Shown here piece by piece: positions 50,393-60,068 of a stretch of DNA of 64,000 nucleotides. The notes beneath the pieces were generated by a model. That model had not been told where the DNA came from and ran no database searches. It saw only the letters and a program-made list of their open reading frames with translations. Position 1 is the first letter of the stretch, and the number at the start of each line of letters is the position of its first letter. This DNA comes from CAYXLI01 sp964464925 (GTDB taxonomy: Bacteria > Acidobacteriota > Terriglobia > Bryobacterales > Bryobacteraceae). The position numbers and the translations under genes are program-made. The stretch covers positions 44,506-108,505 of the forward strand of contig CAYXLI010000020.1 in the NCBI GenBank assembly GCA_964464925.1, read 5' to 3'.

Positions 50393-52546
50393 ATGGCAGT
50401 TGTGAAAATGCTTGTCAATCTGCTCTTCAGGCTGCTGTTTCGCGTGAAGGTCCGCGGAACACTGGGGAAGCACGAGCGTCTGCTGATCGTAGCGAATCAC
50501 ACTTCCTTCCTCGACGGGCTTCTGCTCGGGGCATTCCTGCCGATTATGCCGACGTGGCTGGTTCACACTTCGGTCGCGAAGGTCTGGTATTTCAAAATCG
50601 GGCTAAGATTTCTGCCGCACCTTGTAGTCGACGCAACTTCCCCGTTGGCCATGAAGGGGATTATCGCTCTGCTGGAGAAGGGCTCGCCGGTGATGATCTT
50701 TCCGGAAGGGCGGATCACGATTACGGGCGGCCTGATGAAGATGTACGACGGTCCGGCGTTCGTGGCGGCAAAGTCGGGCGCGGCTGTGGTGCCGATCCAC
50801 ATTGACGGTCTCATCTATTCCCCGGCTGCCAAGATGACGGGGGACTTCCCGAGGCTGAGTTTCCCGAAGGTCACAATGACCATCGGCGAGCCTCGCACGA
50901 TCGAGCTGCCACAGAGAGGCAAAGCAAAGGAACGCAGGCGGGCGGCGAGCGAACAATTACGGCGCATCCTGATGGAAGGCGCGGTGGAGGCGTATCAGCC
51001 CACGACCCTGTTCCCTGCCCTACTGGATGCAATCGATCTGCACGGCCGTGGCCGCGTGATGCTGACCGACCTACAACTGAAGCCCGCGACTTACAAGGAA
51101 ATTCTGCGCGGGGCGCTTGCGCTCGGACGGCTGGTCTCGAAGTTCTCGGAGGAAGGCGAAAACGTAGGCGTGCTGATGCCGAACGTATCGGCGACCGTTT
51201 ACCTGTTGTTCGGCATGTTCGCGATGCGGCGCGTGCCGGCGATGCTGAACTACACCGCCGGTCTGGAAGGCATGTTGAGTGGGTGCCGCATGGCTCGTGT
51301 GAAGACACTGCTGACATCGCGGGCGTTCCTGGAGAAGGCGAAACTTAATTCGGCTGCGGAAGGGCTGGCGAAAGAGGTAAAGATCCTGTACCTGGAAGAC
51401 TTGCGCCCGCAGTTCGGATTGCGGGACAAGCTCTGGTTGATGGGATGGGCTATGCGGCACCCGCGGCGTGTCATGAAGCAGGCCAAACCGGAAGAGCCAG
51501 CGGTGATCCTGTTCACGTCAGGTTCGGAAGGCAAGCCGAAAGGCGTCGTGCTGAGCCATAATGCCCTGCTTGCGAATGTCGCGCAGATTAAGGCGGTGTT
51601 CGACTTCAACAACAAAGAGAAGTTCTTCAGTGCCCTGCCGGTTTTTCACGCGTTCGGCCTGACCGGGGGCGTGATCCTGCCGCTGATGCGCGGCTGCCCG
51701 GTATTGATTTACCCGTCGCCGTTGCACTATCGAATGGTGCCGGAGATGGTTTATGACCAGGATTGTACGGTTCTGTTCTCTACCAACACGTTCCTGAACA
51801 ACTACGCCAAGGCTGCCCATCCTTATGATCTAGCCCGCGTCCGGTACTTAGTGGTAGGCGCGGAGAAGCTGACGGACGACGTGCGGACGCTCTGCATGAA
51901 TAAATTCGGATTGCGCGTGCTGGAAGGCTACGGCGCCACGGAGTGCGCTCCGGTGATTGCGGTGAACACGGGACTGGCGAACCAGCCGGGGTCGGTGGGT
52001 GAGGTCCTGCCAGGGATGGAGTGGAGGCTGGCTCCGGTACCGGGCATCGATCGCGGAGGCGAGTTGCATGTGAAGGGACCGAACGTGATGCTCGGATACC
52101 TGAAGGAAGACAAGCCGGGAGTGATTCAGCCCCCCTGTTCTCCCTTCGGTCCAGGTTGGTACGATACCGGAGACGTGGTGATGGTGGACCGCGGGTTTGT
52201 GACGATCCAGGGGCGCATTAAACGGTTCGCAAAGGTGGCAGGGGAGATGGTTTCTCTGGAAGCCGCGGAGACCCTCGCGATCGAGGCATCGCCCTCGTCC
52301 ATGCACGCCGCCGTGGCGGTCAAAGACCTGACCCGGGGCGAGGTGATCGTCCTATATACGGAGGACCGGGGACTCTCCAGAGAACTGCTGGTGGAGGCCG
52401 CGCGGACAACCGGCGCTCCGGAACTGGCCGTACCGAAGCGCATCGTGCACGTTGACAAGATGCCTCTGCTTGGCAACGGCAAGAAAAACTACGTGGCGAT
52501 CGCCAAGATGGCGGAAGGCGCTTACGAGGTTGGGAGTGTGCGATGA
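50393..52546 (+). CDS. aas: Acyltransferase / acyl-ACP synthetase fusion (Aas-like)
   Basis: A 717-residue two-domain enzyme. Residues 1-195 are a PlsC-type acyltransferase: HX4D motif H36-D41 (NHTSFLD) and FPEGRIT (103-109). Residues about 205-715 are an AMP-binding acyl-activating domain: TSGSEGKPKG (375-384), a GYGATEC motif and a YDTGDVV motif. E. coli Aas with this layout re-acylates lyso-phosphatidylethanolamine using acyl-ACP it makes itself. The following MFS gene starts inside the stop (ATGA). Whether the acyl acceptor is the same cannot be told, but lysophospholipid repair is the likely role. Confidence 0.9.
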   Translation: MAVVKMLVNLLFRLLFRVKVRGTLGKHERLLIVANHTSFLDGLLLGAFLPIMPTWLVHTSVAKVWYFKIGLRFLPHLVVDATSPLAMKGIIALLEKGSPVMIFPEGRITITGGLMKMYDGPAFVAAKSGAAVVPIHIDGLIYSPAAKMTGDFPRLSFPKVTMTIGEPRTIELPQRGKAKERRRAASEQLRRILMEGAVEAYQPTTLFPALLDAIDLHGRGRVMLTDLQLKPATYKEILRGALALGRLVSKFSEEGENVGVLMPNVSATVYLLFGMFAMRRVPAMLNYTAGLEGMLSGCRMARVKTLLTSRAFLEKAKLNSAAEGLAKEVKILYLEDLRPQFGLRDKLWLMGWAMRHPRRVMKQAKPEEPAVILFTSGSEGKPKGVVLSHNALLANVAQIKAVFDFNNKEKFFSALPVFHAFGLTGGVILPLMRGCPVLIYPSPLHYRMVPEMVYDQDCTVLFSTNTFLNNYAKAAHPYDLARVRYLVVGAEKLTDDVRTLCMNKFGLRVLEGYGATECAPVIAVNTGLANQPGSVGEVLPGMEWRLAPVPGIDRGGELHVKGPNVMLGYLKEDKPGVIQPPCSPFGPGWYDTGDVVMVDRGFVTIQGRIKRFAKVAGEMVSLEAAETLAIEASPSSMHAAVAVKDLTRGEVIVLYTEDRGLSRELLVEAARTTGAPELAVPKRIVHVDKMPLLGNGKKNYVAIAKMAEGAYEVGSVR

Positions 52547-53874
52547 GCGTGGCGGCGGCAGGAGTGGGGCCGGTGCAGTACAGCACGAAGGAACAGCGGG
52601 GCTGGTATTTCTATGACTTCGCAAATTCTGCGTTCGCCTCCACGGTGGTGACGCTATTTCTCGGACCCTACCTGACGTCGGTATCGAAAGCAGGCGCCGA
52701 TGCCAACGGGCTGATCCATCCGTTGGGTATTCCGGTTGAGCCTCGATCCTACTGGGGATACCTGGTGGCGCTTTCGGTCGTGACCCAGGTGGTGGTGTTA
52801 CCAGTGCTCGGAGCCATTGCCGACCGGAGCAACCACAAGAAGGCATTGCTGGCGCTTTTTGCCTATTTGGGAGCAGGGGCGACCACAGCCATGTTCTTTC
52901 TCCAAGGGCGGGCCTATCTGCTGGGCGGCGTACTCTTCCTGATTGCGAACCTGACGTTCGGCGCTTCCATTGTGGTGTACAACTCGTTCCTGCCGGAGAT
53001 CGCTCCCCCCGAAGAACGCGACGCCGTTTCGTCGAAAGGCTGGGGGATTGGTTATCTGGGCGGCGGGATTCTGCTCGGGCTGAATCTGCTGCTTTACCTA
53101 AAGGCGCAGGCATTCGGGATATCTGAAGCAATGGCGGTCCGGATCTCGCTCTCTTCGGCGGGCGTATGGTGGGGGCTATTCTCATTGATTCCGCTGGCAA
53201 CACTACGGAACCGGCGGTCCATGCGGCGCGCCACAGGGGAGGACATCTGGGCTGGATTCCGGGAACTTCGAATGACGCTCAAGGAGTTGCCGCAGTATCC
53301 GCAGACGCTCACCTTTCTGCTGGCCTACCTTCTTTACAATGATGCGATTCAAGCAGTGATCGCACTGGCATCGCAGTTTGGAAATGATGAACTCGGCATC
53401 CCGATGTCGACGCTTACCCAGATCATTCTCATGGTGCAATTCGTCGCCTTTGCCGGATCGATCGGATTCAATTACGTAGCCAGGTTCCTGGGTGCGAAAA
53501 GGAGCGTGATGCTGGCCCTGGTGATCTGGACCCTTGTGCTGGTCGCGATGTATATCTCGGTAAGGACCGTGGCGGAGTTCTGGGTTGTGTCGGCCGTTGT
53601 GGCAATCATCATGGGCGGCAGCCAGGCCCTGAGCCGATCCCTTTTTTCGCAGATGATCCCGAAAGGGCGGGAGGGGGAGTACTTTTCGCTCTATGAGATC
53701 AGTGACAAGGGCACGAGTTGGCTTTGTCCACTGCTCTTCGGGTTGGCGCTGCAGTTCACGAAATCGTACCGCCTGGCGATACTCTCATTGATCGTGTTCT
53801 TCGTGATGGGGCTGGTTCTGCTCGCCAAAGTGAACGTGCAGAGGGCTGCGATAGAAGCCGGCAACGAACTTTGA
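52543..53874 (+). CDS. UMF1/Atg22-like MFS transporter
   Basis: A 443-residue, 12-helix transporter with the opening WYFYDFANSAFASTVVTLFLGPYL typical of the UMF1/Atg22 family in adjoining parts, then AIADRSNHKKALLALFAYLGA and SQALSRSLFSQMIPKGREGEYFSLYEI. Atg22 in yeast exports amino acids from vacuoles; bacterial members have no defined substrate. The start overlaps the aas stop by ATGA, so translation is coupled, in the position that LplT (lysophospholipid flippase) occupies relative to aas in E. coli. Confidence 0.9.
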   Translation: MSVAAAGVGPVQYSTKEQRGWYFYDFANSAFASTVVTLFLGPYLTSVSKAGADANGLIHPLGIPVEPRSYWGYLVALSVVTQVVVLPVLGAIADRSNHKKALLALFAYLGAGATTAMFFLQGRAYLLGGVLFLIANLTFGASIVVYNSFLPEIAPPEERDAVSSKGWGIGYLGGGILLGLNLLLYLKAQAFGISEAMAVRISLSSAGVWWGLFSLIPLATLRNRRSMRRATGEDIWAGFRELRMTLKELPQYPQTLTFLLAYLLYNDAIQAVIALASQFGNDELGIPMSTLTQIILMVQFVAFAGSIGFNYVARFLGAKRSVMLALVIWTLVLVAMYISVRTVAEFWVVSAVVAIIMGGSQALSRSLFSQMIPKGREGEYFSLYEISDKGTSWLCPLLFGLALQFTKSYRLAILSLIVFFVMGLVLLAKVNVQRAAIEAGNEL

Positions 53875-54070
53875 AACTGTGAGGGCTCCACGGCATCCAC
53901 ATGGGTGGAGACGCTTGCCATGAGCGCACGCAGCTTTCTCGCTCTTATTCCCTTATTTCTTTGCGTATCATTCGCTACCGATTCGGCCGACGAACGGTCG
54001 TCGCCGCTGCTCAGTGCCACGGCGATGCCGGCATTTTGGACGAAACAAACCAAAGCGGTTTATCTGGATT
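53875..54070. other. Intergenic stretch downstream of the Atg22-like gene
   Basis: About 200 bp between two convergent genes. It holds a CTCCAC/GTGGAG inverted repeat around 53885-53912 and a short plus-strand frame starting at 53920 with a signal-peptide-like start (SARSFLALIPLFLCVSFA). No family is recognised and the frame overlaps the radical SAM gene at its end, so it is not called as a gene. Confidence 0.4.
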
Positions 54071-55051
54071 TCATTCAAATAGCGCCAACTGCGGGCCGGA
54101 AGCATACTGCGCGGCATCGTAGTCCGGTACCCTTTGTGTGAGGCTGTAACGGATTCGTACCGCTTCGATGCGCTCCTGAATGCGTTTCGGATAGTCTCCT
54201 TTGAGATAGGCGCTCCTCTGGTAACGCTCCCGGTAGCGGCGGGCGAGATGAGGGAACTGCTCCTCCAAAAACGGTAGGAAGACGGCCTTTGAACAAGGCT
54301 TGAGAAACAGCGGAGCTGCGCTTATATATTGGGCTCCGTTCTCCGCAGCGGTGCGAGCCAGCCGGTCGATCGCCTTCTCACTATCATTAATCAGCGGCAT
54401 CATCGGATGGGCCAAAACTCCGACACGGAGGCCAGCCTGGCTCAACTTCTTTACAGCGGCGAACCGGAGATACGGCCGGGGGGCGAAGGGCTCGGTCAAG
54501 GCGGCGAGGTGGTCGTCCACGGTGGTGATCGTGAGGCTGACGTTGAGCCGATTGCGTTTTGCGATCTCCTGGAGGATATCCGCGTCGCGCGAGACGAGAT
54601 CGGACTTGGTAGTGATGAACAAGTGGTGCCCGGACTGCCCGGCGATGACGCGCAGCATCTTACGGGTGATGCCGTAGCGGCGCTCGGCGGGTTGATAGGG
54701 ATCGGTGGCCGTGCCCAAGCAGAGGCTTTCGCCTAAAGGGATGCGGCTCAATTCGCGGCGGAAGGTCTGCTCGTTCCAGCTCTTTGCGAAGATTTTCGTC
54801 TCAAACTCGGCTCCATCCCGAAGCTCCATGAATTCATGGGCATAGCGCGCGTAGCAATACTTGCAGCCAAATTCGCAGCCGCGGTACGGATTGACGGTCC
54901 ATTCGAAGAAGCGCGCGCCGGAGCAGCGCCCTATGTAGGAGCGGGTCGGGATCTCGCGGTACTCCACCTTCGCCTTTGTTTCCAGGGGCGTGCTGTTCGC
55001 TGCAAGTTTCGCAATGCCAGTGAGCGATTCGGTTGGAACATCGAACAGCAC
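54071..55051 (-). CDS. SPL-family radical SAM protein (Rv2578c-like)
   Basis: A 326-residue radical SAM enzyme with CX3CX2C in NPYRGCEFGCKYCYARY, preceded by the EYREIPTRSYIGRC segment and followed by LCLGTATDPYQPAERRYGITRKML in two parts. This layout belongs to the spore-photoproduct-lyase-like/Rv2578c group, annotated as DNA repair photolyase but without proven activity in most bacteria. GTG start at 55051. It is divergent from the GH13 gene with a 120-bp gap. Confidence 0.87.
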   Translation of the reverse strand: MLFDVPTESLTGIAKLAANSTPLETKAKVEYREIPTRSYIGRCSGARFFEWTVNPYRGCEFGCKYCYARYAHEFMELRDGAEFETKIFAKSWNEQTFRRELSRIPLGESLCLGTATDPYQPAERRYGITRKMLRVIAGQSGHHLFITTKSDLVSRDADILQEIAKRNRLNVSLTITTVDDHLAALTEPFAPRPYLRFAAVKKLSQAGLRVGVLAHPMMPLINDSEKAIDRLARTAAENGAQYISAAPLFLKPCSKAVFLPFLEEQFPHLARRYRERYQRSAYLKGDYPKRIQERIEAVRIRYSLTQRVPDYDAAQYASGPQLALFE

Positions 55052-55171
55052 ACCCTATCTTCGCCTTTTCTTCGCCCATGGTCAAGCGGAATACATCGGG
55101 ACAAAACCATCGAAACGGGATTGCGGCCCGGGCCGGCCTATGCCAAGATTGCGCAAACGGCGAGGTCTCTC

Positions 55172-57589
55172 ATGGCATTCATCCCTGTCCATTTCACATT
55201 TCATTCGGGTCTGAAACGCAATGTATTTCGCAACGCACGAATCTCCGGAAGCTGGGATGCGGAGGGGCGGCAATCGGCGCAATGGACCGAAACACCGATG
55301 GTAGGCGGACAGGATGAGACCGGCTGCGCGGCGTTTCGGGCAACGATTCTGCTGGATGAAGCGCAGAAGGGCTCGGCGTTCCGCTGGGGCGTGGTGGCGG
55401 ATACTCCGGGAACGCCGAATCGATGGGTGATTCCAACCGAAGTGCCCGACACAAATTCAGCGGAACGCCACCGGACATTTGTGTTCCAATCCGCGGGGCA
55501 GCAAGAACATTATTGGTTTGCGACCGGCCGGAGATTCGGAGCACAGAAGCACCTGATTGCGGGACAGGCGCAGCCAGGAATTCAATTCTCCGTTTGGGCT
55601 CCCTTTGCGAAGAAGGTGGATGTGGTCTTCGGCACGCCAGCAAACGGCTACATTGCCGATGACGGGAACGGCATCGACGCGGGCATGCCGGCGATTCCGC
55701 TCGTTTCGCGCGGGCAAGGCATTTGGGAGGCGACAGAGGGGCGCTACGCGAGGTTCTTCGAGCGGCCGTACATGTTCCGTATCGTGAACGAGCAGGGACA
55801 GGTCACGTACAAGACGGATCTGTACTCGCGCAACCAGATCGGCCGCGGTACAACGAATCCGCACGGGGCGCACTACGCCGGGACGTTCCAGGACCTTGAT
55901 GGCGATGTGAGCTGCTCCGTGGTGGCCGATCCCGACCGGGTGACGGATGACCTCGGCGACACGGGTGTGACGAAGCAGTCCCTGGTGAATGAGGAGCAGT
56001 TCTGGAGTTCCGAGTTTACCGCCGGCCGTGTGCCGCCCCAGCGAATTGAGGACCTATTAATTTATGAGTTGCATGCAGGCTCGCTCGGGTTTGGGACGAC
56101 GGATGCGGGTACGTTTGAAGACGCGATTCGATTTATCCCTGAACTGGTGGACCTGGGCGTGAATGCGGTGGAGTTGCTCCCGGTTCTGCAATTCGACGGC
56201 GACCGGCAATGGGGTTATGGCACGTCGCACTTCTTCTGCCTGCAGACGAGCGCGGGCGGCGCGAACCAGCTAAAGCACTTCGTGCGAGCTTGCCACCAGC
56301 ACGGAATTGCCGTGATTCTGGACGTAGTCTACAACCATTTTTCGACGAGCAACGGCGAGAGGGCGGAATGGGGGTATGATTCCGATCCGAATCAAGCACC
56401 GGAGCACAACACGTATTACTGGTATGAGGGACGGCCGAGCGACTACGGTGGCTTTCGGGATGGCGGTTATCTGGATAATGGCTCGACAGGGTTCGCCCCG
56501 CGATATTGGGAGGAGAATGTCCGCCAGATGTTTACAAGCAGCGCCGCTGCGCTTCTGGATGATTTTCACATCGACGGACTGCGGGTAGACCTGACCCAAG
56601 CGATTCATCAGGACAATCGGGTTCATGCGAACGGCAACCAGGCCGGCAATGCAAATTTGTATGGCATTAAGCTGTTGCGCGAGTTGGCCCGGACAGTGAA
56701 ACTGATCAGCCCGAGCGCATTCCTGATCGCAGAAGACCACACAGGATGGAGTGCGATGACGCAATCGCCGAACGAGGGCGGCATAGGGTTTGACTCGCTT
56801 TGGTACGCCGACTTCTACCATCACCTGGCAGGAGACGGGAACTACGGAGACAACTACGCGCGGCTCCTCAAGCTGGCGGGGTTTGGCGGGCACGGGCCGT
56901 TGCGGATGGACTACTTCGCGGGCGCGCTAGCGGCAACTGCGTTCAGCAAAATTGTATATCACGAGTCACACGACGAAGCCGGGAACGGGCAGAACACCGA
57001 ACGCACCATGGTTACGGCGGTAAACCGGGCGGCGCTGGTAGGAGATACGAGGCGGTATGCGGAAGCGCGTTGCCGGTTCGCGTACGGGATCGCGGCTCTG
57101 TCGGCAGGAACTCCGATGTTCCTGATGGGCGAGGAGATTGGTGCGGCCAAATATTTCCGGGTGAATGACTTTTATGACAACAAGGAGGACCTGCTGGGAG
57201 AGCGGAACGGAAACGGGCGCTTTTTATTCCGCTTTTATCAGGATTTGAACAGATTGGTGACCCAGAGGCCTTCGCTGCGGTCCCGCGAAATCGATGTGCT
57301 GTATGTGTGGAACGACACTCGGGTGATCGCATTCCGCCGCTCTTCCGGAGCCGAACAGATGCTGGTGGTGGCGAGTTTGAACGACGCGGCTTTCGATCGC
57401 GGGTACGTGATTCAGACGGATTCCTCCCGACTGCCGGCCGGCGGGTGGAAAGAAGTGTTCAACAGCGATGCTTCCTTCTATGGCGGGGACGGCGCCGGGA
57501 ATTTCGGGGCGGTGCTGCCGGTGAGTGGAGGAAGAATAGAGGCCGTTGTGCCGGCACACGGGTTCGTAGTGTTTCAGAAGGCCGGGTGA
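55172..57589 (+). CDS. GH13 alpha-amylase family enzyme, branching enzyme-like
   Basis: An 805-residue cytoplasmic enzyme (no signal peptide). The N-terminal part (residues 1-110) is a starch-binding-like beta module, then an E-set domain (FSVWAPFAKKVDVVF), the barrel and a C-terminal beta domain. Catalytic residues: nucleophile D473 (GLRVDLTQA), acid/base E521 (LIAEDHTG) and the HESHDE transition-state motif. The YGTSHFF and ELLPVLQF segments resemble branching and trehalohydrolase enzymes. It probably acts on glycogen or maltooligosaccharides; branching versus debranching cannot be settled by eye. ATG 55172 has GAGG seven bases upstream; the longer frame from 54836 overlaps the divergent gene. 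Confidence 0.87.
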   Translation: MAFIPVHFTFHSGLKRNVFRNARISGSWDAEGRQSAQWTETPMVGGQDETGCAAFRATILLDEAQKGSAFRWGVVADTPGTPNRWVIPTEVPDTNSAERHRTFVFQSAGQQEHYWFATGRRFGAQKHLIAGQAQPGIQFSVWAPFAKKVDVVFGTPANGYIADDGNGIDAGMPAIPLVSRGQGIWEATEGRYARFFERPYMFRIVNEQGQVTYKTDLYSRNQIGRGTTNPHGAHYAGTFQDLDGDVSCSVVADPDRVTDDLGDTGVTKQSLVNEEQFWSSEFTAGRVPPQRIEDLLIYELHAGSLGFGTTDAGTFEDAIRFIPELVDLGVNAVELLPVLQFDGDRQWGYGTSHFFCLQTSAGGANQLKHFVRACHQHGIAVILDVVYNHFSTSNGERAEWGYDSDPNQAPEHNTYYWYEGRPSDYGGFRDGGYLDNGSTGFAPRYWEENVRQMFTSSAAALLDDFHIDGLRVDLTQAIHQDNRVHANGNQAGNANLYGIKLLRELARTVKLISPSAFLIAEDHTGWSAMTQSPNEGGIGFDSLWYADFYHHLAGDGNYGDNYARLLKLAGFGGHGPLRMDYFAGALAATAFSKIVYHESHDEAGNGQNTERTMVTAVNRAALVGDTRRYAEARCRFAYGIAALSAGTPMFLMGEEIGAAKYFRVNDFYDNKEDLLGERNGNGRFLFRFYQDLNRLVTQRPSLRSREIDVLYVWNDTRVIAFRRSSGAEQMLVVASLNDAAFDRGYVIQTDSSRLPAGGWKEVFNSDASFYGGDGAGNFGAVLPVSGGRIEAVVPAHGFVVFQKAG

Positions 57590-57597
57590 CGTTGCGC

Positions 57598-58770
57598 TTA
57601 CGGTAGCTGGGAGAGGAAGCTCTGGCCGTGTTGGAGGTGCGCGCCGAAGTTTTCCGCGACTGTCTGACCGATGTCCGACAACGTTGGCCGGAGGCCGAGA
57701 TCTACTCCTTCGCCCGACTGCATCGAATAAGCCAGCAGAGGAACATACTCACGGGTGTGGTCTGTACCGGGGGTTGTCGGATCACAGCCGTGATCGGCAG
57801 TGAGGATCAGCAGGTCTTCCGGAGTGAGTGCGGTCAAGAGTGCCGGAATCCAGGCGTCTACAGCCTCCAGGGCCTGAGCGTAGCCTTCCACATCGTTGCG
57901 ATGACCATACTGCTGGTCGAAGTCGACCAGGTTGACGAAGATCAGGCCACGGCGGGTCTCCTCCATCGCTTCGAGCGTTTTGGCCATGCCATCTTCGTTG
58001 TTCTTGGTCTTGGCATACTCGCGAATACCCCGCCCCAGAAACACGTCAAAAATTTTGCCGACACTGTGCACGTCGATCTTTCGATCCCAGAGCTGATCCA
58101 GCAGCATGCCCTTCGGCGGAGGCACTGCGTAGTCCTTGCGGTTGGCGGTGCGGGTGAAGGCGCCAGGGCTGCCGGTGAACGGTCGCGCGATGACACGGCC
58201 CACCTGGAAAGGACCTTGCAGCAACTCACGGGCAGTTTCGCAGATTTTGTACTGCTCCCAGATGGGAATAACTTCCTCATGCGCGGCGATCTGGAAAACG
58301 CTGTCGGCCGAAGTGTAGACGATGGGATTGCCGGTGCGCATGTGCTCTTCCCCGAGTTGCTTGATGATCTCGGTGCCCGAGGCCGGAAAATTACCGAGCC
58401 AGCCGCGGCCGATACGGTGCGAGAACTCGTCCATGATCGCCGGTGGAAACCCGCTGGGGAACAGAGGAAATGGCCTGTCGAGATGAATGCCGACCATCTC
58501 CCAATGCCCGGTGGTCGTGTCTTTGCCCGGGGAAGCAAGAGCGCAGCGTCCGTATGAGGCAGAGGGCTTGGGGACGGAACTGATTCCGGTGAGTTCCTTC
58601 AAATTGGCGATGCCAAGCCGCTGCAGATTTGGCAGGTGCAACGTCCTGCGGGAGGCGATGTTGCCGAGCGTGTCCGCGCCCGGATCGTCATGAAATTGTG
58701 GAGCGTCCGGCATGGCTCCGACGCCGACGCTGTCGAGCACAATCCAGATGACGCGATCAAATCGCTTCAA
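57598..58770 (-). CDS. deoB: Phosphopentomutase
   Basis: A 390-residue enzyme that interconverts ribose-1-phosphate and ribose-5-phosphate (and the deoxy forms) in nucleoside salvage. Features are LDSVGVGAMPDA at the N-terminus (metal ligand Asp), ADTLGNI, KDTTTGHWEM with the phosphorylated Thr, and TADHGCDPTTPGTDHTRE near the end. The ATG overlaps the tlpA stop (ATGA), so it is the last gene of the five-gene yebC-ruvC-unknown-tlpA-deoB operon. Confidence 0.96.
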   Translation of the reverse strand: MKRFDRVIWIVLDSVGVGAMPDAPQFHDDPGADTLGNIASRRTLHLPNLQRLGIANLKELTGISSVPKPSASYGRCALASPGKDTTTGHWEMVGIHLDRPFPLFPSGFPPAIMDEFSHRIGRGWLGNFPASGTEIIKQLGEEHMRTGNPIVYTSADSVFQIAAHEEVIPIWEQYKICETARELLQGPFQVGRVIARPFTGSPGAFTRTANRKDYAVPPPKGMLLDQLWDRKIDVHSVGKIFDVFLGRGIREYAKTKNNEDGMAKTLEAMEETRRGLIFVNLVDFDQQYGHRNDVEGYAQALEAVDAWIPALLTALTPEDLLILTADHGCDPTTPGTDHTREYVPLLAYSMQSGEGVDLGLRPTLSDIGQTVAENFGAHLQHGQSFLSQLP

Positions 58771-60068
58771 TTGAGTGCCTCTTTGATCCTTTCCGACAGC
58801 ATATCGACAAAGCGTTCCGGAACAAAGCCGTTCATGCGGCTGGCAAGCTTCCCTTCCTTATCAAAGATGATTGTGGCGGGAATGGAGTTTACCTTGAGCA
58901 ATCCGGCGAGGCCATCCTCAAAGTACACCTTCTTGCTCCACTTGTTGGCCTCGAGGAACGGCTTGACGACAGACTGATCCTCGTCATTGCTGATGGCAAG
59001 GAAGACTACACCGGAGTTCGACGCGAAGCGCTTCTTCACCTCTTCATAAAGAGGGTGCTGAACGCGGCAGGGTCCGCACCAGGTGGCCCAGAAGTCGAGG
59101 ACTACCACTTTGCCTTTGAGTGTTTTAAGGTTGAGCTTTTCGCCGTCGAGCCCGCTGACGGTGTAGTTCATCGGGTCGGTCACTTCGGCGTTCGGATCGC
59201 GCTGCTTCTCCATTTCGATGCGTTTTGACAGGAGCGCGGAGGTCCGGTCGAGCGCCTGCAGAACAGTGTCGCCGAGGCCGGCTTCGCTCTTGTGGAGCTT
59301 GGTGTAGAGTTCGCCAAGCATGCGGCGGTCGGCAGCGCGCTCGGCGGCAGTTGCCTTCGGATCCGCAATCATCAAGGCATCGGCGTACCAGCGAACCGCC
59401 TCTTCCTCTTGGCCGCTCCGCGCCAGGAGGCGAGCGAGCTCGCGAGCGCCTTCGGCCGTGGGAGCCTGATCATATCCGCTTCGCGCCAGTTTCACGGCTT
59501 CGGGCAATTGCCCCAGATTCGCGGTGGCGCGTGCCTGATAGAGCAGCGCACGGCCGAGGGCGCGGTCCAGCTCTTCGAGCATCTGGCCCTTGTTGCGATT
59601 GGAAGACAGTCCGTCCTTCTCCAGGCCGCGCATGATCTCTTCAAAGCGCTTTGCGTATTTCAGAGCGCGCTCATTGCTGTCCTTCCCGGGATTTTCGACC
59701 AGGATTTGGGCTACTCGCTCCAGCAGGACGGGATTATCCATACTGCGCGCCAGGACCTTCTCGCCGTACTGCAGCGTGCGCTTGTTGTCACGAGCTTCGA
59801 CGGCTGCCTTCGCAAGCGCGCTCTCGATCTCTTCCTTTTGCGGCGAGTTGGGATACTTCGCAAGGTGCCGCTCCAGGGCGCGGACGAATTCGATGCTGGC
59901 GGATCCGGCTTCCCCGAGCGCTTCACGGAGGTCGCGCTGCTCGGCGTCCGACATGGCCTTGCTGTCTTTGGCGGCCTGAGCCGGAGCCGCAGCCGGTGTT
60001 GGTGCGCTTTTGGGCGCCTGCGCAAGAACGGCGCTAAGGCCAAAGAGGGCTATAAAAACAAACTTCAT
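58767..60068 (-). CDS. TlpA-type thiol:disulphide protein with TPR-like N-terminus
   Basis: A 433-residue exported protein. After the signal peptide (KFVFIALFGLSAVLAQA) an Ala-rich helical region with TPR-like repeats runs to about residue 285. The C-terminal thioredoxin domain has FWATWCGPC (CXXC at 331-334) and the TlpA-type VVVLDFWATW opening. It would reduce or isomerise disulphides, for instance during cytochrome c maturation. Overlaps by ATGA with both neighbours (upstream 207-residue gene, downstream deoB). Confidence 0.88.
   Translation of the reverse strand: MKFVFIALFGLSAVLAQAPKSAPTPAAAPAQAAKDSKAMSDAEQRDLREALGEAGSASIEFVRALERHLAKYPNSPQKEEIESALAKAAVEARDNKRTLQYGEKVLARSMDNPVLLERVAQILVENPGKDSNERALKYAKRFEEIMRGLEKDGLSSNRNKGQMLEELDRALGRALLYQARATANLGQLPEAVKLARSGYDQAPTAEGARELARLLARSGQEEEAVRWYADALMIADPKATAAERAADRRMLGELYTKLHKSEAGLGDTVLQALDRTSALLSKRIEMEKQRDPNAEVTDPMNYTVSGLDGEKLNLKTLKGKVVVLDFWATWCGPCRVQHPLYEEVKKRFASNSGVVFLAISNDEDQSVVKPFLEANKWSKKVYFEDGLAGLLKVNSIPATIIFDKEGKLASRMNGFVPERFVDMLSERIKEALN

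Noticed and set aside
53920..54141. Small frame with a signal-peptide-like start
   Set aside because: No ribosome binding site or family, and its end overlaps the radical SAM gene; it may be chance.
57628..58557. Plus-strand frame of about 310 residues opposite deoB
   Set aside because: It is the antisense shadow of the well-supported deoB gene.
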